64,000 nucleotides of DNA from Lentinus brumalis (taxonomy: Eukaryota; Basidiomycota; Agaricomycetes; Polyporales; Polyporaceae), in the NCBI GenBank assembly GCA_001792895.1, contig MARA01000007.1:496001-560000 (forward strand). Reading direction: 5' to 3'. Below are positions 23,962-32,739 of this stretch, piece after piece (position 1 is the stretch's first letter; every line of letters begins with the position of its first letter). The notes under the pieces are model-generated. The model saw only the letters and a program-made list of their open reading frames with translations, was not told the origin of the DNA and did no database searches. A program made the position numbers and the translations under genes.

Positions 23962-25113
23962 TCACGCTTGCTCAGCGGGTGTTCCCCATCCGGGCGCAGC
24001 AATCCCCACCAGCTCAGGTAGACGGTTCCATATATGTAGGCGCTCATACCTACACCGCGCGTTCAACAGCGCAGAACACCTGCTGCAGACGTTCACCTTT
24101 CCATCCTTCACGCAATCGAGGTAGGGTTGGAAGACGCATCCGCCGATCCATACGTTGACCGTGGCATGGAGGTTGTAGATCGCCGTCCTGAGCGCGACCC
24201 TGCACCCTCCCTTCTCTGCGTTCTTGCAAGCGGGGGAGACCACCGGTTCGAGTGTGCGGAATAACGCGACTACTGCCGCTTCCCGGAGCCGTGTCTTCGC
24301 TGCAATGCAGAGCTTGAGATCTTCGAGGGTGAGGCTCTCCTGGGATCCGTCGCTCCGTGTATATCCGTCGACGAGCTCGTCTTCAAGCTCGATGCATGCC
24401 AGCAACGCCGTCGGGAGGAGACATGGCTCTCCGATGAGCCGAGCGAGGTTCACGACCCCAATGGCCTCTGCCTGCTTCCACCCAGGCGGACACCAATCCG
24501 GGTGATTTGCCCAGGTGTCGAAGTCATCCGTAAAGTGGTCCTTCAGGTAGGCGACAGATTCGTCGTAGAGCTCCATCATCTGGTACTTGTGACCAAGGCG
24601 GATAGAGGCAGAGATTGCGTCAAAGGAGGGGCTCTTGGCGTCATATAGTCTAAGCACATAATACTTGAGTGTCACAGTTTCAATCGCAACGGATCTGAAT
24701 GCATACCTGCCGTCGGCGTGGGTCATGTAGACTATACGCAGGATGTGCCGCAAGTCATCGGGATGGTCCGTGAGAGTAACAACGGGGCACGGAATGTCCG
24801 GCAAGCCGTTCATAGAGACAAGTCGTGTGGGGTTGTGTTGAGAGAATAGGTCCTTGAAGACAGGAGACCTGCTCGCCAAAATGCCGCTATATACGCGGAA
24901 CTCGACATCCCGGGCTACGAGCACGATCGTTCCGTCGTCAAACCAGAACTCCTCGTCCCTACGCGTTCCCAGCTCAGCTAGCGCATCGTCCTTCAGGACC
25001 AAGTCGACGTCGTCGCCGTCCGTGACTGCTTGGACCATTTGTTCATCCAGCCGGGCTCGTTTCCTCGTCGCTCGGGCGGAGTTAGTGGACATGTCGTGGC
25101 GTGGGCCCTTCAC
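23962..25113 (-). CDS. BTB/POZ family protein with stop-free 57-bp intron
   Basis: The region reads as one uninterrupted frame, but the family intron is present at 24650-24706 (GTATGC...TTAG, 57 bp, no stop). Exons 24707-25113 and 23962-24649 give 364 aa. Motifs: RKRARLDEQ, EEFWFDDGTIVLVARDVEFRV, HSPVFKDLFS, HPDDLRHILRIVYM, PSFDAISASIRLGHKYQMMELY, AIGVVNLARLIGEP, GYTRSDGSQESL, cysteines (C-K-N-A-E-K-G-G-C, CSRC) and IWNRLPELVGIAAPGW. Intron retention would add 19 residues between the BTB core and the helical half. Confidence 0.85.
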   Translation of the reverse strand: MKGPRHDMSTNSARATRKRARLDEQMVQAVTDGDDVDLVLKDDALAELGTRRDEEFWFDDGTIVLVARDVEFRVYSGILASRSPVFKDLFSQHNPTRLVSMNGLPDIPCPVVTLTDHPDDLRHILRIVYMTHADGRYAFRSVAIETVTLKYYVLRLYDAKSPSFDAISASIRLGHKYQMMELYDESVAYLKDHFTDDFDTWANHPDWCPPGWKQAEAIGVVNLARLIGEPCLLPTALLACIELEDELVDGYTRSDGSQESLTLEDLKLCIAAKTRLREAAVVALFRTLEPVVSPACKNAEKGGCRVALRTAIYNLHATVNVWIGGCVFQPYLDCVKDGKVNVCSRCSALLNARCRYERLHIWNRLPELVGIAAPGWGTPAEQA

Positions 25114-25819
25114 TCCACAGTAGGCAGCTTCGTCGCAGATTCTTTGTTAGTGAGAATAGGAATGGCGAGGGCACGGAGAGGGCAGGAGGGGAGCAGGAAG
25201 CTCAACGTAGAGGCGAGAAGACACGTCGTCAGACCGGCAAGCGCCCTTGAGGAAGAGAAAACGCGTGACGTCACGCGTTTGGAGACGAGAGGTGACATCG
25301 GACAAGGGCACTTAGAACTTGGAAGGCACAGCAGGTTCGCTGCGACTCGTACTGGTATCCTGGTGATTATGCATTGAAAGGGCTAGATAGGTGGAGCGTG
25401 GAGATGCCTGAGTAGATGGATGGAGATCTACCGCGGTGTAGCACCGTCTACTCATTCTACCGTGAAGATGACAACGCGCGTGAGGGACGGTGGTGGGCAC
25501 CACTCGGCAGTGCGGCAATAGAAGTATATATGGGAGTGAGAAAAAGGGGGGGTTTCAGCGAACAACAAGTTGCGCCTCCCATTCAGCTTGCCCGTCCGTT
25601 AGTTGTCAATGACCTCACTCACGACGTCGAGCTCGTCGCCTGCATTGAAGTTGGAGTCTCCCATCGGGCCCGCAGTGCGGTCCTGGAGGCCCAAAATCCA
25701 ACGCGCAAGCTGCACAAGGATGGCAGGTGTGTGTGATCTGCGATGTTGAGTGGCAGGTTGCGATGGCGCTGGAGATGATTCAGCCAATGAACGAAGGGAA
25801 CTAGTGCAGGATCCTCACC
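25114..25819. other. Intergenic region between two minus-strand BTB genes
   Basis: Promoter side of the gene ending at 25113. A TATATAT-like stretch at about 25526 may be a promoter element. No gene seen. Confidence 0.4.
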
Positions 25820-27055
25820 TCACTCCGTGCTCTCTGCCTCACCCCACCCGGGCACGTGTATGCGAAGGACTTCCGGGAGACGATCCCACAGCTTCTGGCG
25901 TCCACGCCAACATCGGTCTTCCATCATAGCCAAGCACGCGTCGCAGACCCCAAACTTGCCGTCCTCGATCTTCACGTACGTCGTGTAGGGAAAGAAGGGG
26001 TCGTTGTCGAGGAGGTCGTCCAGACGCGAGTGAAGCCCGATCAGTGCTGCCCGGATCACGTCGCTGCATGTCGCAGGAGCCTTGCACTCCGGGGCTGCGG
26101 TCGGAGCCAAGATATCGAATAGCACCCTCATGCTCGCCTTCCGGAGCTCTGTTTTTGCCTTGAAGCAGACGTCGAGGTCGTCCGGCGCGAGGGTCTCCTG
26201 CGAGCCGTCTTCTCTGGTGAAGCCGCGCGCGATGTCGCTCAGTCTGGTGCAGGACATGACGGCCACGGGGAGCAGCGACAGCTCTCCGCTCAGACGGGCG
26301 AGGTTGATGACACCTATGGCACGGTTGATCGGCCACCCATCCGGAGCCCATGCGCGCAGCTCGGTCCATCGATCGAGCTCACTCGGATAGTAGTGCTTGA
26401 GAAACTCGAGAGACTGCTCGTACAAGGGGTTCATCTTGTACTTCTTGCCCAGGCGTATGGACGCAGAGACGACGGCAAACGAAGGTTCCCTTGCGGAGAA
26501 TATGCTGCATCATAGCAGCGTTTGAACCGGGGTAAGCCTGAGGGCAATTGCTTGGACACTGGCGTACCTCACATGGCTCCGTGGCATGTACACGCGCAGG
26601 ATGTGTCGCAGATCCTCCGGAGAGTCGGCAAGCGTCACCACCGGACACGGTACGTCCTCCTTGCCGTTGATAGACACAGTGCGGGTGGGGTGTTCTTGGC
26701 CGAGGAGCTCTCTGAAGACGGGGGAGTGTGTCGCGAGGACGCCGCTATAGACCCTAAACTCGACGTCGCGCGCGACTAGAATGACCGTGCCATCGTCCGA
26801 CCAGAACTCTTCGTCCCTCTTCATCGCTATCCCATCGCCCGCACCCTCCCAGAGTCCGACAGATTGCGACCGCTTCCGCACCGAAGATTCCTCCTCCGCC
26901 ACTGGCTCTTCGCGAGCCCCTTGGATGTGACTGGACAATGCGACCGGAGACAAGATAAGACGAAGTAGACGAGCAGATGTTGGAACCAGGATGTCAATTG
27001 TTGGAGTGGTCGTAGAGTGGTCGGGGAGTCGGGACAGGAGATGGTCCATGGACAA
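25820..27055 (-). CDS. BTB/POZ family protein, up to 390 aa
   Basis: Exon 1 26568-27055, intron 26505-26567 (63 bp), exon 2 25820-26504. Motifs: VRKRSQS patch, EEFWSDDGTVILVARDVEFRV, THSPVFRELLG, SPEDLRHILRVYMP, PSFAVVSASIRLGKKYKM, RAIGVINLARLSGE, GFTREDGSQETL, C-terminal cysteines (C-K-A-P-A-T-C, CDAC) and LWDRLPEVLRIHVPGW. The N-terminus is ~50 residues longer than in its siblings, so the true start may be a later exon or an upstream intron may be missed. Closest in motif detail to the gene at 23962-25113, suggesting duplication in tandem. Confidence 0.8.
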
Positions 27056-27109
27056 CGGACATTGATTGCGATGTGATGGTGAAAGGTATCGGCCTCGGAC
27101 AGGTTCGAA

Positions 27110-27420
27110 TCGGAGATGCCGAGACAGCGGCTATCTGGCTGGACGGTATTTGCCAAGGTCCACCCTTACCTCCACCATCTCTACTAGACCCTGCCAGTCT
27201 CTATACCAGGCTCGCTAATAGCTCGCGCGATAGAGTTCCGTCTCTTCAAGAGCATCCTCACAGACCACCTCTCCAGAATGTCCATGGACTGCCTCAGACA
27301 TTTCAGCTCCTTGTTCCACTGTAACTCGTCACAGACTCGCCCGAGGACTTGCATGGCGTATGTATGCCGAAGTCGACGGTCTGCAGGCCTCAGCTTCGTG
27401 CTATGATCCGGAAGGAGCTG
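27110..27420 (+). pseudogene. BTB family relic
   Basis: On the plus strand, fragments of the BTB core can be read in shifting frames: IEFRLFKSILTDHLSRM near 27230-27285, then TDSPEDLHGVCMPKS near 27325-27372, matching the siblings' VEFRV...HSPVF and SPEDLRH...YMP. The stretch between them is shortened and the second half of the gene is absent. It lies head to head with the minus-strand BTB gene. Confidence 0.6.
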
Positions 27421-28159
27421 TGTCACGCTCACCTGGGAACGCTGAATATGTCGTTTCGGACGAGCCCCTTTGGATCGAGTCTGCTAGGGCGTTCGGGTCA
27501 GCAGGTTGTCGTGGATTCTTGTTTTCGAAGAGCTGAAGGTCTGTCACCGTATCGTCAGCAGTAAGTACGCATCCCTCGCTTCGTGATTGACCATCTATTG
27601 CCGCAAGTATGCAATTGGAGAGCCAGCAGTGATAGGTGCGTTTATTCATTGTCCCGGTAGGCAGTTTCAGAACGGCGGAAAGGTGAGTACATGATACCTC
27701 GATCAATGTCCGAGTTTTCCTGATGTCAAGATCCTATTCAGTATTCGGCACAACCCTGAACGACACGGTTTCCCAGAGCTGCAACTCGGAGCTCTCGTCC
27801 CGCCTTCACTCCAGACGCGAGCCAACTCGCGCCGCTGACTTAGTAGGGCACACACGGCCTGCAGCCGCGTGCCTTGTATGGGTTTCGGGCTGTCATACGC
27901 CTTTTCTTCCAGGATCTGCGGTGATACTGCCGCCCTGATGAGTCGCTCCGTTCTCAGGAGGGCCTGCATCTCGGCACGTGGCAGGGAACCTCTAGCCGAC
28001 TTACGCATGCCAGGCTCCAGCAGCTCGGTAAGTACTTGTCCGATGCACAGCCTGCGAGCATTGTACATATATGCGGTGACGACGACCCGGGTGGCGAGTA
28101 TATCTGCATCGACGGTCCTCCACCCTCGTGCTGATACTCGTTCACACGCCCTTTCGACG
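27421..28159. other. Intergenic region
   Basis: Open frames on both strands (for example 27703-28200, minus) overlap but none resembles a known family. The right end is promoter for the second 7TM gene, with ACATATAT near 28065. Confidence 0.4.
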
Positions 28160-29544
28160 ATGTCGTCTCCAGGCCCGGTCTCCATCTCCCTCGATGACAA
28201 TGGAGTAGGTGCCCGACTCCCACCTTGCCATACTCGTGCCTGACTCTTCCAATCAGCGACGCGTTCAGAGGGACCTCCTGAACTCCCGGATCATCGCGCT
28301 GTTCCTTGAGTCGATGGTCTTCGGCGTCTTCGCAATCTTGTACGCCACAAGTGTCTGCGACATTCTATGCGGGAGCCAGCCGAGTACGCTGTCGAAGCGC
28401 AACAAGAGACTGCTCGGGGTGAACACCCTGATGTTCGCCCTGGCGATAGCGGTGCGTGGGGTCGTATATGGTTCTGTCATCCCCACAGCTGAGCGCTGAT
28501 CTGTCGGGTCTCCGCAGCATCTCGCGCTCACTGTCAAGTCTACCTTGTACGGCTTCGTGACGAACGGAACTGACAGGCAGAGCGTGTACGACGCGTTTTT
28601 CGACTCGAGCCACTTCGGATCCGGCACCGACATAGCCCAATTCTACATTTACGTGACGCAGACCCTCATAGGTGACGCGTTTATGGTGAGACCCAGTGAT
28701 ATTTGAAAGGTGGGGTCGGAGCTGACCAGGAGCTGACCCAATTCGCAGGTCTATCGTCTATCTAGAGTATGGGGTGGGAAACGGACCGTCGTCATACTTC
28801 CTATGATCCTCATCCTCATCGATGCAGGTGCGTCCTGTCACCGCAGCTGGCATGAGTTCGACTGACCGCCATCTCTGTCTTTCCAGTTGGGGGCTACGGA
28901 GCCGTGCCCATCGGAGGTTTCGGCGACCTCATCCTGCCCCTCGTCTTCTTCACCTTCTCGTTCCTCACGAACATGCTCTCAACAGGTGCGGCTTGTGCCT
29001 CTAGCCGTACACTTCGCTTCGCAGCACTGATCTTGAGGCATTCCGCAGTGCTCATCATGTGGCGCCTCCTGCGCTCAGACAATCTCGTGCACGCACACTG
29101 GGGGTGGCACTCGCGCGCATGGTTTAACCTGGTGCGGTACCGCCGCGTCGTAGAAGCGATCGTCCAGTCCGCGGCGATCTACTCGACCGCGTCTATCGCG
29201 CTCGTCGTGACCACCTTCCTCAGCCCGAACATTGGCTATGTCGCGTGTCTCGCTATCTTCCCGCAGTTGATTGTAAGTCCTCTTCGCCCGCAGGTTGCGA
29301 TGATTCGGATGCTGATCAGGTCTTTCCGATGGCACATACGACATCGCAGGGCGCCGTGTTCTCGCTCATCGTGATCAATATTGTGCGCAAATCTGCGCTG
29401 CAGACCCCCTCAGTCGAACAGGGGCAACAATCTCGCACTACGATTGCACTGCCGCACTCGATGGGTCCCGCTCAGACCATGGAGTTGCGTGCGTCGACTA
29501 CAGTAGTCGAGGAGGGCGAAAAGGATGACCGGTTGAGTGTATAG
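28160..29544 (+). CDS. Seven-transmembrane-type membrane protein, paralogue, 334 aa
   Basis: Exons: 28160-28204, 28257-28451, 28518-28685, 28749-28827, 28887-28985, 29049-29272, 29350-29544; all GT-AG, phases identical to the copy at 17174-18631. Helices include LFLESMVFGVFAILYA, FYIYVTQTLIGDAFM, TVVILPMILILID, LILPLVFFTFSFLTNML and IVQSAAIYSTASIALVV. The segment RSRAWFNLVRYRRVVEAI of the first copy is almost unchanged here, so this loop and helix are probably functionally constrained. The first (MSSPGPVS) and last exons differ most. Function unknown. Confidence 0.85.
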
Positions 29545-30642
29545 AGCGATCCCGAGTCCGAGCATCTACCTTGAAAGCAGGATGTCTTGCTTGTTACCCC
29601 TTGCGTGCGAGAGCTGACTGTACAGGAGATAGGACATTCTGCCTAGTAGTGAATCTTTCTTGCCGTTCGTCCCTGTCCCGGTGGAAACGAACTCTGTGCT
29701 TCTCTCCCCTTCTTGTATCGACGAACACTGCTTGAATCGATGTAGCGTACTTACTGTAACTTTTTACTTTGAGGAACGGACGTAATGACAGTTTGCGTGG
29801 CTTGAAGGCGACGAGACGAGCTCGGCGGTCGCGACCCTGGCAACGACGGGCGAAGCGGACGCGGACGCGAACTTGTGAAGGTGAGCGAGCCGGCGTTTCT
29901 AGGCCCATGTAACAAGTAAAAGTGAACAAGTGGCGATACTTACATACCTTCTGAGTGCTGGCGTTGACTTCGCTCTTGTATTTGACCCATCATGAACGAC
30001 TACATAAGTGCGGATTGTAAGCCTGCACAGACCTTTTCCTTATCAGGAAGGTTGGCGCTTGCCTCTCCGCGGCGTTGCTGCACAAGTCCTCTCGCGCTAT
30101 AGGTACCAACTTGTACTTAGATCGAGAACTCAGACACAAAAGAGCCTCCTTCCTGGTCCCTCGGCGTGACGCAACAACACTTATTGATTATTTAAAGCCT
30201 CCAACAAGCATGCGCTCAAATAATAATCCTCCTTCTGCCTGTCTTGTCAATTACACTCACTGCCCAATTTCGCTGGAACTCCCACATTGACTACAGCCCA
30301 TTTTAAGGCCTCTATGCCCCTCGCCTGTGTTAGATGATGGTTATATAGTCTATAGTACATCTTACCCCAGTGTACTTAACTTCAATGGTTAGGGTCCCGA
30401 CAATTAGCGATTTTAATTACTTATATCAGTATGTGCCGCGCTGTACCCTTAATCCACTCAATCTATACCTTATGACACGCTATTCTATGGGATTGAGAGG
30501 CTCTTCGGCCTTGAAATGGACGTGAAGAGTATGGGAGACCTCAGAGGACTTGAGCGCTTGGGCAACAGCAGCCTGCTCACCTTCCTGATAAGGATAGGCG
30601 CCTTCCTTCCCGGAAAGGAAAAGGTGTGTGCAGGCTCACCAT
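29545..30642. other. Intergenic region with an AT-rich island, left flank of the giant element
   Basis: No gene supported; a 111-codon minus frame at 29594-29929 is unrecognised. The part 30175-30500 is markedly AT-richer than the rest of the window (runs such as ATTATTTAAAG and ATTTTAATTAC) and may be old transposon debris. It ends at the CAT target-site copy 30640-30642. Confidence 0.45.
30640..30642 (+). other. Left copy of putative 3-bp target-site duplication (CAT)
   Basis: CAT directly precedes the first base of the left terminal repeat; the same three bases follow the right one at 61084-61086. A 3-bp match alone has a 1 in 64 chance of being random. Confidence 0.5.
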
Positions 30643-31596
30643 CACGACGTGCAGATATAGATCTCGGGTGTCAGGACATGCATGGGACATTCGTCAGGTG
30701 TCTATCATTTCCGGGTCAATTGACGGGAATTACCGAGTCCGGGAATTGTGACATAACCCACACATATCTAGGACGGTGACATGTAAGCCAGAAAATGCTA
30801 CCACCTCAAGGTGCCGACAATGTCGGTGACATTACAAAGACATCCCACATGTCACAAGCATTTCCGGGACCAGGACATTCATCGGACAGGTGGGATTATC
30901 GAGACATTTCTTGGTTCCCAGCCTCAGCATTACCTAAACGTTCACTGAAAGGAGACAGTTTGCAGAAACGCAGCGTATCAGGGAATCATTCCAGAAACAT
31001 TTCCGAGACAAGGACATCTTGCAAATCCCTAACCCGGACATCTCGAGGGCATCCATTTCGGGACATGTAACATATCATGGCTCGTGGAATGACCGGGCCA
31101 TTCATGCCATCTATATACGCGCCTTCGCCCGCTCTCCCGCCCCCGCCAAAGCCGTCCCGCCGCCCGCCGCCCGCCCCGCCCTCGCTCTCACCCGCCCCGC
31201 CCTCGCTCGCACCCGCCCCGCCCTCGCTCGCACCCGCCCCGCCCTCGCTCTCACCCGCCTCGCCCTCGCTCGCACCCACTCCGCCCTCGCTCGCACCCAC
31301 TCCGCCCTCGCCCTCACCCGCCCCGCCCTCGCTCGCACCCGCCCCGCCCTCGCTCGCACCCACTCCGCCCTCGCTCTCACCCGCCCCGCCCTCGCCGGCT
31401 TTGCTGGCGCTGCCGCCGCATCGACTCCTACTTGCACCGCCGCTCGCCCGTGTCATATTTCCAAGTGTCTGCAGCATGGGGTGAGTCGTGCATGGAGGCA
31501 GAAGTTCAGTCGCGCTCGCGCTCACTTGAACTCATCGTACATCGTGTCTGCAGCATGGGGTGAGTCGTGCATGGAGGCAGAAGTTCAGTCGCACTC
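30643..31596 (+). repeat. Left terminal inverted repeat of the giant element (954 bp)
   Basis: Pairs with 60130-61083 in inverse orientation; the one mismatch I noticed is T for A near 30814. The outer ~430 bp carry many copies of a GGACAT/GACATT-like word in both orientations, as expected for subterminal transposase-binding sites. The inner part holds a 21-bp GC-rich tandem array and ends with two copies of a ~70-bp unit that includes the 3' end of the HPD gene found at the right terminus. Confidence 0.85.
31171..31395 (+). repeat. 21-bp GC-rich tandem repeat, left copy
   Basis: Ten full copies plus a partial of a unit resembling CCGCCCCGCCCTCGCTCGCA plus C, with variants (CTCAC, CCACTCC). 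All six frames are open because of composition; the Pro/Ala or Gly/Glu-rich translations should not be taken as proteins. Confidence 0.9.
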
Positions 31597-31720
31597 CTCT
31601 CACCCGCCCCGCCCTCGCTCGCACCCGCCCCGCCCTCGCCGGCTTTGCTGGCGCTGCCGCCGCATCGACTCCTGCTTGCACCGCCGCTCGCGACGCTGGC
31701 GTGTGCTGGCAAGCTCCTCG

Positions 31721-32431
31721 TAGACGAGTCACACAGAGCACGCCCACGCCACTCGAGCCGTGACGATGGCGAGCGACAAAGAGCACGGAGTGACGGTGAG
31801 CCCGGGCCCATCTGCCAGGCTTGCTCCGCGGAGCATCTCTATGCGCATTGTCGCTCGGCGACGGGCGTACCGACAGACGCGCTTTGGCCCCAACGGTGAG
31901 CCTCGCAGAGCTCTGGAGGGCTGTCCGGAGCTTGCTTAACAAACTTGCAGAAGCTCCAGGCGTCGCCATTCCGCGATCCTGGTGCGACGCGCTGGATGCC
32001 TGCCGCAACGCGCCGCGAAAACCAGGGACAGATTGGTCGCCGGCGGCCTGTGCGACAAACAGCATCGGCGAGCCACCCGGAGCACGATCTCCAGGTTCTG
32101 CCGGCCTCGCTACAGGTAGCACCTCCGTGCTCTTTGTTCCTCGGTCAGCCGGCAGAGAGCACAGCCGAAGTCCGTCCGAGCTTTATGGCGAGCTCTGGTG
32201 AGCTACGAAGGGCTCACCGAGGCTCGCCGAAGCACCGGCCGCTCTCCGGGTCACGTCCTAAGCAACACCGGTGCGCTCTATGTCGCTCGCCGCCGCCACA
32301 TCCGGCGCGACAAGGCGCCACCGCCGAGCCTCGGCCGTGACAATGGCGAGCGGTGAGAGCACAGAGCACAGCAGAGCGTCCTTCAAGCTCGCAGACGCAA
32401 GGCGTCGCTCCTCCAGCCCGCTCGAAGCAGC
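31721..32431 (+). repeat. Left inner inverted repeat block
   Basis: Pairs with 58832-59545 in inverse orientation (coordinate sum 91263-91266, one 3-bp indel near 31871), with a few mismatches toward the inner end. It is separated from the terminal repeat by 124 bp that partly duplicate the GC-rich array. It contains short direct repeats such as GAGCGACAAAGAGCACGGAG and GTGAGAGCACAGAGCAC. No gene is needed to explain its open frames. Confidence 0.85.
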
Positions 32432-32739
32432 ACCGGCGCGCGCACTCTCTGTTCCTTTTTGCTCTTCGCCGCCATAGCCTGCGCCGACCGAGGCGACTCA
32501 GGCGAGTGATCGCCCAGGCCCAGCTTCAACTCGCGCCGGCCGTGAAAATAGTGAGCAGCGAAGAGCTCTGCAGGGCTACACGCCGCCCGTGTAGTCTGCA
32601 AAACAAACTGCAGGAAGCCATGCATATAGGACCTCACCGTGTGGTGCTTGCAACGCTCGACCTATCCGGCCGCGCGCAACCTGGGACGGTACAACAGAAC
32701 ATTCATATATTTGTATGATCAACTCTGTAAAATTGTGTG
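32432..32739. other. Spacer between inner repeat and transposase 3' end
   Basis: No gene seen; presumably holds the 3' untranslated region and terminator of the minus-strand transposase. Confidence 0.4.

Noticed and set aside
30986..31525. Long Gly/Glu-rich or Pro/Ala-rich open frames in both terminal repeats
   Set aside because: They are produced by the 21-bp GC-rich tandem array, are open on both strands and have no start context or domain.
31945..32340. 131-codon frame repeated in inverse at 58923-59318
   Set aside because: It lies in the inner inverted repeat block, has no splice or promoter context and no recognisable domain; treated as repeat DNA.
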